Positions 28,330 through 36,199 of a stretch of DNA of 64,000 nt are shown here, in pieces. The translations under genes were made by a program, and so were the position numbers. Each line of letters opens with the position of its first letter. Position 1 is the first letter of the stretch. This stretch comes from CAUZIR01 sp965250195. GTDB lineage: Bacteria > Chloroflexota > Dehalococcoidia > Lucifugimonadales > UBA2962. Under the pieces are notes generated by a model. It was not told the DNA's origin. It did not search any database and saw nothing but the letters and a program-made list of their open reading frames with translations. The DNA is taken from assembly GCA_965250195.1 (NCBI GenBank), contig OZ252295.1, forward strand, positions 2,542,001 to 2,606,000. The letters are read 5' to 3'.

Positions 28330-29568
28330 TTGAAGATCGTTCACTTTAGTGACGTTCACATCGGGGTGGAGAATTTTTCTCGCACCGACCCCGAGACGGG
28401 GCTGCCGTCACGTTTGCTCGATTTTCTCGCCACGCTGGACGAGGTGGTCGATTACTGCATCGACAACAACGCGGACCTGGCCCTGTTCTGCGGCGACGCC
28501 TACAAGAGCCGGGACCCCTCCCAGACGCACCAGCGGGAGTTCGCCAAACGCATCGCCCGGCTGTCGAACGCCGGGGTGCCGACGTTTCTTGTTGAGGGGA
28601 ACCATGACATTCCGGCCGTGGCCGGACGGGCGACGGCTCTGGATATTTTTGGGACGCTTGACGTCCCGAACGTCACCGTCGGCAACCGGCTCGAGACGTA
28701 CACCGTGGAGACGCGCTCCGGGCCGGTGCAGATCGTCGCCCTACCCTGGGTTCGTCGCTCCGGGTTTCTTACCCGCGACGAAACTAGAGGACTCCCGCCG
28801 GAGCAGGTGAACGAGCTGATCCAGGGGCGACTGACCGACATAGTGGCGGACCGTGTGGCGGCGTTGGACCCGGCGGTCCCGGCAGTCCTGGCCGGGCATC
28901 TGACCGTTAGCGAAGCGAAAACGGCGTCCGAGCAGTCGATGATGCTGGGCCGGGACTACGTGCTGCTCAAGAGCAGCCTGGCGGTGCCCGAACTCGATTA
29001 CGTGGCGCTCGGGCACGTCCATCGGCACCAGGTGCTCGGCGAACGGCCTCACATGGTCTATTCCGGCGCCCTGCAACGGGTGGATTTCGGGGAGGAGGGG
29101 GACGAGAAGGGGTTCTGTGTGGTCGAACTGGACCCCTCGGCCCCCGAGGGCAAGCGCATGACCGGTTTCGAGTTCGTGCCGGTTGATGCTCGGCGGTTGC
29201 TGACGATTTCGGTGGACGTCAAGGACGGGGACGGGGACCCTACCGGGACGGTTTTGACTGAGATTGGGCGGCAAAAAGTTGCTGACGCGGTGGTGCGGAT
29301 TAGGGTCTCAATCCGTGCTGAGGATGAGGCGCGATTGGCCGATGCGCCCCTACGGGCCGCGCTGGAGGGGGCGCAATTCGTGGCGTCGATTGCCCGCGAC
29401 GTCAGGCAGGAGGATCGGGCGCGCCTGGGCGAGCAGTATGACTCGTCTACCGGGCCGCGAGAGGCGCTGGAAATGTACCTCAAGGCAGCCGAGGTGTCGG
29501 AGAAACGAGCGGCCGTGCTGCTTCAGTACGCCGAGCACCTGATTGACGAGGACGACGAGCAGCCGTAG
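28330..29568 (+). CDS. sbcD: SbcD/Mre11-like DNA repair exonuclease subunit
   Basis: A 412-residue metallophosphoesterase with the Mre11-type motif order: HFSDVHIG, CGDAYKSRDPSQTHQREF, VEGNHD, LAGHLTV and LGHVHRH. It should cut DNA ends and hairpins together with the ATPase SbcC/Rad50. No sbcC follows, so the partner must lie elsewhere or be absent. Start is TTG (LKIVHFSDVH); a ribosome binding site is not visible. The C-terminal third is typical of the capping domain. Confidence 0.85.
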   Translation: MKIVHFSDVHIGVENFSRTDPETGLPSRLLDFLATLDEVVDYCIDNNADLALFCGDAYKSRDPSQTHQREFAKRIARLSNAGVPTFLVEGNHDIPAVAGRATALDIFGTLDVPNVTVGNRLETYTVETRSGPVQIVALPWVRRSGFLTRDETRGLPPEQVNELIQGRLTDIVADRVAALDPAVPAVLAGHLTVSEAKTASEQSMMLGRDYVLLKSSLAVPELDYVALGHVHRHQVLGERPHMVYSGALQRVDFGEEGDEKGFCVVELDPSAPEGKRMTGFEFVPVDARRLLTISVDVKDGDGDPTGTVLTEIGRQKVADAVVRIRVSIRAEDEARLADAPLRAALEGAQFVASIARDVRQEDRARLGEQYDSSTGPREALEMYLKAAEVSEKRAAVLLQYAEHLIDEDDEQP

Positions 29569-29700
29569 GCGCCAAACCGCCGGGTGGCGGGGCGCATCTG
29601 AATTACACGGGGATCGGGACATCGCGTCCCGGGGCCGCGACGTAGTACCGATTGGGTGCAATTCGCGCCAGGGCTCAGGTAGCGAGCAAGGACAGAGCAA

Positions 29701-30270
29701 ATGACGACGGATACCCGACCGAAGAAACGACGGACCTGGAGGCGCCCCGCAGTTGTGCTGTCAGCACTGATGCTGGTGGCTGTGTTGGGCGCGGCGTGTG
29801 CTACAGCGGCAACGCCCGGTGGGGACGCCGCAGGGGCCGATCCGATTGACGATTTCCAGATCACTCTGTTCGGCAATGAGAACCACGAGGCCGGGGAGAC
29901 CCTGAGCCTGACCGATTATGTGGGCAAGCCCGTGGTGCTCAATTTCTGGTACCCGTCGTGCCCACCCTGCGCCCTGGAGATGCCGGACCTGGAGGCCGCG
30001 TTCCGCAAGCACACCAAGGATGGCGTGGAGTTCATCGGCATTATGAGTCTCGTATTGGACACGGTGGCCGAGGGACAGGACTTCATTGACGAGTTCGGTA
30101 TTACCTACGCCATCGGGCCGGATACCGGGGGCGACATTTTGGTGAACAACGATGTCCGCGGCTTCCCCACGACGATTTTCCTCAACGAGGACCACGAGGT
30201 GGTGAGGAAGTGGACCGGCATTCTCAATGCCGAGAAGCTGGACGAGCTGATCGCCGAGGCGACCAACTAG
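29701..30270 (+). CDS. TlpA-like membrane-anchored thiol redoxin
   Basis: A 189-residue exported redoxin. The N-terminal signal ends at a lipobox cysteine (VLGAACAT), so it should be a lipoprotein outside the membrane. The redoxin domain has the active site WYPSCPPCALEMPDLE, and the cis-Pro region FPTTIFL. Such proteins reduce disulfides in cytochrome maturation or protect against oxidants. ATG at 29701 follows GAGCAA with no strong Shine-Dalgarno. It stands alone. Confidence 0.88.
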   Translation: MTTDTRPKKRRTWRRPAVVLSALMLVAVLGAACATAATPGGDAAGADPIDDFQITLFGNENHEAGETLSLTDYVGKPVVLNFWYPSCPPCALEMPDLEAAFRKHTKDGVEFIGIMSLVLDTVAEGQDFIDEFGITYAIGPDTGGDILVNNDVRGFPTTIFLNEDHEVVRKWTGILNAEKLDELIAEATN

Positions 30271-30342
30271 GGCTTTTCTCCGGCTCCTTTCGGTTACCCC
30301 CTGAGGGCCTTCAGGGCGAGGCCTTGCCTCGATGGGCGCCCG

Positions 30343-30447
30343 TTAACCGGGGAGGATTTCTGCGATGTCGCTAACGACACGCACGGCGCCGGCGGTCGCG
30401 GCCCCGACGAACAGGGCGTATCCGACGATCATCGCTGCGGATTTCAC
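30343..30447 (-). CDS. Tiny coupled hydrophobic protein (34 residues)
   Basis: A short ORF starting GTG at 30447 and overlapping the upstream small gene's stop as GTGA. It encodes one hydrophobic segment (MIVGYALFVGAATAGAVRVV) and ends DIAEILPG. The overlap suggests translational coupling. It could also be the second half of a single frameshifted membrane protein. Confidence 0.4.
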   Translation of the reverse strand: MKSAAMIVGYALFVGAATAGAVRVVSDIAEILPG

Positions 30448-30647
30448 ACGCGGGGAGAGGTCGGGGACCGGCGGGACCGCCGGTCATCGGCCGCGACGGC
30501 GATGATTCGCATAACCACCCGCCCGCCGATGCCACCGACGACCGCCCCACTTACGAGGCTCGCCCCGACCACCAGGGCGATGTGGCGCATCAACCTGGCT
30601 CTGCCGGGGTCGAGACCGGTTGCATTTTGGATGTCAGCGTTCGTCAT
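30444..30647 (-). CDS. Small membrane protein
   Basis: A 67-residue protein with one or two membrane-spanning stretches (HIALVVGASLVSGAVVGGIG and GGRVVMRIIAVAA) after a polar N-terminus, ending in a basic tail. I do not recognise a family. Its stop codon overlaps the start of the 34-residue ORF, so the two may be a coupled pair or the remains of one gene. Confidence 0.5.
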   Translation of the reverse strand: MTNADIQNATGLDPGRARLMRHIALVVGASLVSGAVVGGIGGRVVMRIIAVAADDRRSRRSPTSPRV

Positions 30648-30702
30648 CGGGTAACCCGCATTATGTTACTGAGGCACAGCGTCTCTTAGAGAGGCCACTC
30701 GA

Positions 30703-31782
30703 CTAGTGGCTACGACCTGTCTCCGCCCGGCTCCCAGTGGGGTGAACTCTCCACTTTTCATCTCCGCTCGCAGGGTCGACGCCAATGAGAAAGCCCTGAA
30801 CATCGACGAAATAGACTAACCCGTTGGCAATCTCGGGGGAAGAGTTGAAGTTGTCCCCCGCCTTCACTTTCCACACCTGGACGCCTGTAGCCGCATCTAC
30901 CGCGTAGATATGGCCGTCGTGGCTACCAAAATAGAGGATATCTTCGTGCAGTTTGTAGGAGGTGTGAACGGCGTGCCCCGTCTTGAACTTCCACTTCTCT
31001 CTTCGCGTAACAAGGTTAACCGCGTGAACATAGCCATCGCCGGTCCCCAGATAGATCACCCCCTTTTCGATCCCAGACGAGGAGTGCACTACGCCTCCAA
31101 CTTGGAGCCTCCATATTTCCTGGCCAGTACCGGTGTCCAACGCGTAAAGATTCCCGTCACCGCTGCCGACGAAAACGGTCTCTGACCACCCAACCGGAGT
31201 TGCTGCGATGGGACCTCCCGTCCTGAATATCCATTTCCGCTTTCCCGTCAACTCCGAAACGGCATGCAGATTCGAGTCGTAGCTCCCGAAGAAAACGAGA
31301 CTCTGAAAAACCGCCGGGCTTGAAAACCTCGCCGAGTCCCCTGATTTGTATTGCCATTTTTGCCGACCTGTCTGTGCATCAACGGCGTAAAGCGACCGGT
31401 TGTCACTGGTGAAATAGGTCGCTTCTCCCTGAACAGTAGGGGCCGACCACAACGACTCGCCTGTATCTAAATTCCACCTGGTCTGCCCGGATTCGGCCTC
31501 AAGGGCGTATAGATGGCCGTTGAAACTGCCGTAGTAGACCATTCCATCAGCCACGACGGAGAAGGTGTGGAGGTGGTCGTCGGTCTGGCTGCGCCATTTC
31601 TGTCGTCCGGTCGTGATGTCAACAGCAAAGTGTTGGCCATCGTTGGTACCGAAATATGCCACCCCGTCGGCGATCACGAGAGAAAGAGCGTGTTCTACGT
31701 CTCGTTCAGGCATGCCCTGGCAGGCCGCGACCGAGACGACGACGATACTTACTGCAGTCATCAAGCCCCGCACGTAACTCAT
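30703..31782 (-). CDS. Exported PQQ-type beta-propeller lipoprotein
   Basis: A 359-residue protein with a signal sequence and lipobox cysteine (VSVAACQG), then seven or eight repeats of the PQQ/YncE type, such as YALEAESGQTRWNLDTG, YAVDAQTGRQKWQYKSG and YALDTGTGQEIWRLQVGG. BamB-like proteins and PQQ-dependent dehydrogenases share this fold; no catalytic residues for a dehydrogenase are visible, so a scaffold or binding role is likely. It overlaps the upstream hydrolase gene by 4 bases. Confidence 0.85.
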   Translation of the reverse strand: MSYVRGLMTAVSIVVVSVAACQGMPERDVEHALSLVIADGVAYFGTNDGQHFAVDITTGRQKWRSQTDDHLHTFSVVADGMVYYGSFNGHLYALEAESGQTRWNLDTGESLWSAPTVQGEATYFTSDNRSLYAVDAQTGRQKWQYKSGDSARFSSPAVFQSLVFFGSYDSNLHAVSELTGKRKWIFRTGGPIAATPVGWSETVFVGSGDGNLYALDTGTGQEIWRLQVGGVVHSSSGIEKGVIYLGTGDGYVHAVNLVTRREKWKFKTGHAVHTSYKLHEDILYFGSHDGHIYAVDAATGVQVWKVKAGDNFNSSPEIANGLVYFVDVQGFLIGVDPASGDEKWRVHPTGSRAETGRSH

Positions 31783-32609
31783 TGCCGGTTGGAGTCGACC
31801 GCTTCTACTACTTGACGGACGGCGTCCAGGACGAGGTCAGGCCTGTCAAATTGAATACCGTGGCCGCTATTTTCTGCGGTGATGTGGGTCCCCTGTGGCG
31901 AATTGGCCGCCAGTTCTCTTTGCAGGTTGGTGAGTACAACGTGGAGTTTCTCATTCAAGTCGTCTGACAGACCGGGGCGGTCGATTCGGCGGGAGGCCGA
32001 CAGCACCACCAGCGGGATGTCGCCCGGTGGCCCGACCCGCAGATCCCCTTCCATCTGTTGCATTCTCGCGACCACCCCGCCCCCGGCCTCCATGTAAAGG
32101 CCCCACTCGCCGGGTGACAGCTCTTGCTCGGCACGGGCCAAAAATCCCTCCTGGCCGGGGTCGACGAGTACCATGCCCGCGACTTCGGACCTGTACAGTT
32201 CAGCAAACGCCGGGACGAATCGCCCACCGAAGGAGTGGCCGACGAGCACGTATGGCCCGGGGATGCTCGCAGCACCGAGCAGCGCGTGGAGATCGTGCAC
32301 CATTGCTTCGATGTCTTCGTGGGCCGGGACCGAGTCGCTGAAACCCTCACCGGCCCTGTCGTAGGCGCATACCGTTGTGAACTCTGAGATTCCCGGTTGC
32401 ACCGGGCTCCAGGCGTCGGAGTTGCCCTCGCCCCCAGCCTCCAGCACCACCGTGGGACTCCCCTCCCCCAGGCAGGTGAGGTAAAGAAGACGGCCGCTCA
32501 CATCGACCAGGCCAGGGACGCCCGTTGGAGTGGCTTGCCCCGCTGTTCCGCACGCGACCAGCGCGACGATCAGGGCCGCTGCCAGGCCGGTGGAGAGTCG
32601 CGAGAACAC
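31779..32609 (-). CDS. Exported alpha/beta hydrolase lipoprotein
   Basis: A 276-residue hydrolase with a lipobox (LIVALVACGT). The fold shows VVLEAGGEGN, the CAYDRAGEGFSD turn, the nucleophile elbow GHSFGG, and a final His in ENSGHGIQFD. It resembles the group of secreted hydrolases with a YDRAG motif. Substrate unknown. It is translationally coupled to the beta-propeller gene (ATGA), so the two may work together outside the membrane. Confidence 0.85.
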   Translation of the reverse strand: MFSRLSTGLAAALIVALVACGTAGQATPTGVPGLVDVSGRLLYLTCLGEGSPTVVLEAGGEGNSDAWSPVQPGISEFTTVCAYDRAGEGFSDSVPAHEDIEAMVHDLHALLGAASIPGPYVLVGHSFGGRFVPAFAELYRSEVAGMVLVDPGQEGFLARAEQELSPGEWGLYMEAGGGVVARMQQMEGDLRVGPPGDIPLVVLSASRRIDRPGLSDDLNEKLHVVLTNLQRELAANSPQGTHITAENSGHGIQFDRPDLVLDAVRQVVEAVDSNRQ

Positions 32610-32631
32610 TCAGACTAAGAGACTGTGCGGC

Positions 32632-32733
32632 TTACGCGGCCCTGGGCGCGCCGTTACGCCATTGGTTGATCTTGTAGGCCCAGTAGACCACTATCCCTAC
32701 TGCGATGGCCGGGCTGATCACCGTCCACCACAT
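32632..32733 (-). CDS. 33-residue single-span membrane peptide
   Basis: Begins at ATG 32733, overlapping the stop of the gene upstream as TGATG. It has one transmembrane segment (MWWTVISPAIAVGIVVYWAY) and a basic tail ending KINQWRNGAPRAA. Coupling to the neighbouring membrane protein suggests a small subunit or modulator. A longer ORF starts at 32826 but its first part overlaps that neighbour. Confidence 0.5.
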   Translation of the reverse strand: MWWTVISPAIAVGIVVYWAYKINQWRNGAPRAA

Positions 32734-33278
32734 CAGCCCCCCAAGACTGCGATGCCAAGGGTGCCGACGACGATCATCGAGCGCGCCTTTTTCGTACTGC
32801 GCCCTTCGGAGTCGGCGCGTCGCCACGCGTACACACCGGCGACCGCGACGAATTGCCCGATTATGCTTGCGAGAATGAGCACCCCGTAAAAAAAGTCGAG
32901 TGGTGAATCATTCAGCCAACCATCCACTATGCCGTTCGACCCCAGGAGCACCCCGAATACCACCGTGGCAATCCCCAGTACCGCGAACACCCCGACAACC
33001 GATTTCTCACCGATCGACATTTCCATTTCTTCTCCCTTTAGTTCACCCAGGTGCCAGGCCACGTCGGCCGGCATGCCCAGAAAGGTGCGCCCGAAGATGT
33101 GCGCGGCGGCGACCCCAGGGCTTTGCCCCTCTAAACCGGCACCGGTCGCCTGCTCCCACAGGTCGGACGCGATCTCTTCCCGCCTCTCCCCTCCACTAAG
33201 CTTCGGCAAACCGGTTGTGTAGGCGTTGACCCAGGTCCGGGTAAGGATGCCAGCCAGCGCGAGGGGCCAGGTGCTCAT
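32733..33278 (-). CDS. Membrane protein co-transcribed with PadR regulator
   Basis: A 181-residue protein: an N-terminal soluble part with a segment like that of Actinobacterial/Chloroflexota HAAS-type proteins (GGERREEIASDLWEQATG), then three to four membrane helices (SVVGVFAVLGIATVVFGVLL, LDFFYGVLILASIIGQFVAV, ARSMIVVGTLGIAVLGG). Proteins with such a domain are typically paired with PadR regulators, as here: the padR gene ends 11 bases upstream. The function is unknown, possibly membrane stress sensing. Confidence 0.7.
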   Translation of the reverse strand: MSTWPLALAGILTRTWVNAYTTGLPKLSGGERREEIASDLWEQATGAGLEGQSPGVAAAHIFGRTFLGMPADVAWHLGELKGEEMEMSIGEKSVVGVFAVLGIATVVFGVLLGSNGIVDGWLNDSPLDFFYGVLILASIIGQFVAVAGVYAWRRADSEGRSTKKARSMIVVGTLGIAVLGG

Positions 33279-33288
33279 CGGAGAGTGC

Positions 33289-33642
33289 TCATACGAGGGC
33301 CGTTACCGACGGGCTGGTGGGCCGTGGCGCAGGTGACCTGGCAGCTCTGAACGCTGCCTGCCCTTCGGCTGTGACGCGGTAGAAGCGCCGCCGGGGCCGT
33401 GATTCCTCCGCGGCGATGATCGGGTCTTCCCAGCGGCTCTCGAGTAGCCCGCCCTTCGCCATACGGCCCAACGCCTTGTAGAGCGTCCCGTGCGAGGTGA
33501 GCATGCGCGCACCCTGCTCATCGCCTATCTGCTTGGCGATGAGGAAGCCGTGGGACTCTTTGAGCCCACTGAGAGCCAGGTTGATGCAGGCGGCCAGTAT
33601 GGATATTTCTAGGGGCACCAGAGCGCCCTTTTTTCTTCGCAT
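33289..33642 (-). CDS. PadR-family transcriptional regulator
   Basis: A 117-residue winged-helix protein of the PadR type (LEISILAACINLALSGLKESHG, GTLYKALGRMAKGGLLESRW, RRFYRVTAEGQAAF). The ORF extends upstream to 34020, but the start at 33642 is supported by similarity and by a promoter directly before it. An inverted repeat (33642-33676) overlapping that promoter is a likely operator, so autoregulation is expected. It probably also controls the downstream membrane protein genes. Confidence 0.88.
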   Translation of the reverse strand: MRRKKGALVPLEISILAACINLALSGLKESHGFLIAKQIGDEQGARMLTSHGTLYKALGRMAKGGLLESRWEDPIIAAEESRPRRRFYRVTAEGQAAFRAARSPAPRPTSPSVTALV

Positions 33643-33676
33643 GACAAAAGAATAAGAAGATATATGCCTTTTGTCA
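33642..33676. promoter_or_regulatory. Probable PadR operator: 9-bp inverted repeat
   Basis: TGACAAAAG (33642-33650) and CTTTTGTCA (33668-33676) are perfect complements separated by 17 bases. The right arm overlaps the -35 box and the left arm the -10 to start-codon region of the padR promoter. The site is AT-rich within GC-rich surroundings. Confidence 0.7.
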
Positions 33677-33677
33677 A
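33649..33677 (-). promoter_or_regulatory. padR promoter, apparently leaderless
   Basis: On the minus strand: TTGACA (33677-33672), 17 bases, TATTCT (33654-33649). The start codon is at 33642, about where transcription should begin, so the message would have no 5' leader. Confidence 0.65.
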
Positions 33678-33775
33678 TACGTCGGTCTGAATGGCCGTTT
33701 GTAGGAGGCTGCGGCGGGGCTGTTTTGGAGGGCTCCTTGTCGCTCGGGGATGCGTGTGTGAAGATTTGCCCCTCC

Positions 33776-34282
33776 ATGAGCGCTACCGACGCATTTTTAC
33801 TGGTTGTCAGGTGGCTCCACCTGGCCGCAGCGGCCGTGTGGATCGGCGGCAGCATTTTCTTTCTCGTCGTGCTCCGTCCCGCGGCACGATCGGACACTGG
33901 AAGCAGCGCTCCAGTGATGAGGACGGTCGCCGGTCGCTTTCGCACTCTCGTCGACTTGAGCATCGTGGTGCTGATTGCGACCGGTGCCATCATCGCGTTC
34001 AACCGGCTGTCCGGCGGCACGGTGGGTGCGTCCTACGTCACGGTCCTGGCGGTGAAGGTGGCGCTTTCGGCCTGGATGTTCGCGGCGGTGCAGATGGAGC
34101 GGCGCACGGCGGCGGTGATGATGGCCTATCGGACCGGCGACTCCGAATCGGGGCGCGGCCCCCTGGCGGCAATGAGAATGGCGCTGTCCGGGTACGGCGG
34201 GATAACGGTGATCGGCATTGTCGTATTCCTGCTTTCGGACGCGCTCGCTGTGTTGTTCGAGATCGCCCTGCGGGCCGACTGA
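33776..34282 (+). CDS. CopD-like / DUF2269-type membrane protein
   Basis: A protein of about 168 residues with four hydrophobic segments. The first, RWLHLAAAAVWIGGSIFFLVV, has the His and Trp pattern of the CopD/DUF2269 membrane group, which may handle copper or haem. A longer ORF begins at 33671; I start at ATG 33776, close to the first membrane segment. A second protein of the same type is at 61877-62386. Divergent from padR. Confidence 0.75.
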   Translation: MSATDAFLLVVRWLHLAAAAVWIGGSIFFLVVLRPAARSDTGSSAPVMRTVAGRFRTLVDLSIVVLIATGAIIAFNRLSGGTVGASYVTVLAVKVALSAWMFAAVQMERRTAAVMMAYRTGDSESGRGPLAAMRMALSGYGGITVIGIVVFLLSDALAVLFEIALRAD

Positions 34283-34387
34283 GGGCTCCCCGCCACGGCG
34301 ATGGGCCTATAATGACCGCGCCTGCTAGTTTGGTGGCCGATCTGAACAGGCGGCCGACCCCCGCGGGAGAGAGGATCGGGCTGCTAT

Positions 34388-34576
34388 ATGAAGAGGGAAC
34401 TCACCGATCTGCTGGTCTGCCCCGTGTGCAAGGGGGACCTGTCTTTGCACGTGGAGACGGAGGAGGACGGCGAGATTATTACGGGCTCGCTGCGCTGCAC
34501 GGACTCCGGCATCGATTACCCCATCGAAGACGGCATTCCCAACCTGCTCCCTCGCGAGCACGCGGCCACTACTTAG
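34388..34576 (+). CDS. Trm112-family zinc-binding protein
   Basis: A 62-residue protein with LLVCPVCKGDL at the start, then LRCTDSGIDYPIEDGIPNLL. This is the standard Trm112/YcaR pattern. Relatives activate methyltransferases or have unknown roles in bacteria. The gene sits alone between a membrane protein and the convergent folK. Confidence 0.88.
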   Translation: MKRELTDLLVCPVCKGDLSLHVETEEDGEIITGSLRCTDSGIDYPIEDGIPNLLPREHAATT

Positions 34577-34615
34577 ACGCCTCCCGCCCTCTCGCGGCCC
34601 CCTTTTCGACAGGCC

Positions 34616-35167
34616 TTAGCGTCTCAGGCTGATGGGTGGCCCCACGCCGTCATGCCCCAATAAGCCCCCAGGCAGGCGATCGACCATTTCCCGAACGGTC
34701 AGCCCGGATACGGGGTGGACCGCATCGGGCGCGATTTCGGCCAGCGGCACCAGCACGAAGGCTCGCTCCGCAATGCGCGGGTGCGGGACTTCCAGACCCG
34801 GCTCGTCGATGACACGATCTTCGTAAAACAGCAGGTCGAGGTCTATCGTTCTGGGGCCGTTTTTGACGGTCCGCACGCGGCCCTGGTCTGTTTCGATCTT
34901 GAGAATGGCGTCCAGTAGCTCGCGCGGGTCGAGCGCCGCTTCGAAGGCGCATACCGCGTTTAGGAAGCGGGGCTGGTCGATGAGTCCGACAGGGTCGGTT
35001 TCGTAGGCGCCAGAGACTGCTGTAAGACGACCGCAGCGCCGGTCAAGGCCGTCGAGAGCGGCGCTGAGGTTGGTGAAACGATCACCGAGGTTCGAGCCCA
35101 GACCCACGTATGCCGGGTGACGAGGGGCGGGAGTGTTCGTCTCCCTGAAATCGTTGAATTCAGTCAT
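34616..35167 (-). CDS. folK: HPPK, hydroxymethyldihydropterin pyrophosphokinase
   Basis: A 183-residue enzyme of folate synthesis. Family motifs are VGLGSNLGDR near the start, YETDPVGLIDQPRFLNAV in the middle and GPRTIDLDLLFYED with metal-binding acids. I use ATG at 35167; the ORF reading further upstream overlaps folP coding sequence. It overlaps folP by 8 bases, so the two are coupled and produce dihydropteroate in successive steps. Confidence 0.92.
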   Translation of the reverse strand: MTEFNDFRETNTPAPRHPAYVGLGSNLGDRFTNLSAALDGLDRRCGRLTAVSGAYETDPVGLIDQPRFLNAVCAFEAALDPRELLDAILKIETDQGRVRTVKNGPRTIDLDLLFYEDRVIDEPGLEVPHPRIAERAFVLVPLAEIAPDAVHPVSGLTVREMVDRLPGGLLGHDGVGPPISLRR

Positions 35168-36077
35168 TGGAAACCGGTTTCGCCGGTTTCCAACCCCGGA
35201 CGACGGCGTCGGCCATGCGAGCGACACGGACCATTTCGCGCACGTCGTGGACGCGGACGATGTCGGCGCCGCCGGCTATGGAGAGGGCGACGGTGGCGCC
35301 AGTGCCCTCGACCCGGTCGTCGGGGGGCAGGTCGAGAACTTTTCCGATGGTCGATTTTCGGGAGGTGCCGATCAGGATGGGGGCGTCGAGCGATTGGAAT
35401 TCGTCGAGGCGGCGGAGTAGCTCCAGGTTGTGCGTCGGGGTTTTTCCGAAGCCTATTCCGGGGTCGAGGATGATGTTTTCCCCCAGCACTCCGGCCGAGA
35501 TCGCCCCTTCGCGAAGCTCGGCCAGCCGGGCGATGACGTCGGGGACGAGGTCGCCGTATCGGGTATGGGCCTGGTTGTGCATGAGGACGACGGGCACGCC
35601 GGTGTTGGCGACCACACGGGCCATCTCGCGGTCTCTCTGTAGCCCCCAAACGTCGTTGACGAGGGAGGCCCCTGCCCGCAGGGCGGCGGCGGCAACAGGG
35701 CCCTTGTAGGTGTCCACCGACACAGGGACTCCGACTGCCGACACGATTGCCTCGATGGCGGGGATGACTCGATCAAGCTCCTCGGCCTCCGACGTTGGAG
35801 CGGCTTCGGCGTAGGTGAAGGCCGGCCTGGTCGATTCGCCTCCGACGTCGATGATGTCGCAGCCCCATTTTTCGAAATTCTTCGCCGTCTCCACGATCAG
35901 GTCGATATCGGGCCCGTCGCCTGATAAGACGCCGTCGCCGGACAAGACTCCGTCGCCGGAAAAGGAGTCGGGGGTGACGTTGATGATTCCCATCACGAAT
36001 GTCTTGCTTCCCCAGTCGAATTTGCGCCCGCCTATGAGGGTGGGCGGTTTGGGCTGTATTTCGGGGACGATGGACAT
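35160..36077 (-). CDS. folP: Dihydropteroate synthase with an expanded loop
   Basis: A 305-residue enzyme that joins hydroxymethyldihydropterin pyrophosphate and p-aminobenzoate. The first loop motif MGIINVTPDSFSGDG is followed by an in-frame tandem repeat giving SGDG three times. Later motifs are DIIDVGGESTRP, LVNDVWGLQRD and DPGIGFGKT. The first loop closes over the active site in known structures, so the inserted repeat could affect substrate or sulfonamide binding. Otherwise it is intact. Confidence 0.92.
   Translation of the reverse strand: MSIVPEIQPKPPTLIGGRKFDWGSKTFVMGIINVTPDSFSGDGVLSGDGVLSGDGPDIDLIVETAKNFEKWGCDIIDVGGESTRPAFTYAEAAPTSEAEELDRVIPAIEAIVSAVGVPVSVDTYKGPVAAAALRAGASLVNDVWGLQRDREMARVVANTGVPVVLMHNQAHTRYGDLVPDVIARLAELREGAISAGVLGENIILDPGIGFGKTPTHNLELLRRLDEFQSLDAPILIGTSRKSTIGKVLDLPPDDRVEGTGATVALSIAGGADIVRVHDVREMVRVARMADAVVRGWKPAKPVSND
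35915..35962 (-). repeat. 18-base tandem repeat within folP
   Basis: Two complete units and part of a third of an 18-base sequence (cores CGTCGCCTGATAAGAC, CGTCGCCGGACAAGAC and CGTCGCCGGA). In frame it encodes the repeated SGDGVL peptide. Confidence 0.8.
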
Positions 36078-36199
36078 GGTTTGGGGGCGCGTTTGCGAAC
36101 GGTCGGCCCGTTAGTCTTCCAGGCGTCTGTAAACTTGCGGAACGGTCGGATTTTTGCTAGCTTTTGAGGATTATTCCAGGGTAACAGGACTCGCTCAAT

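Noticed and set aside
34303..34316. Promoter from TATAAT before the Trm112 gene
   Set aside because: No -35-like sequence at the right distance and no extended -10.
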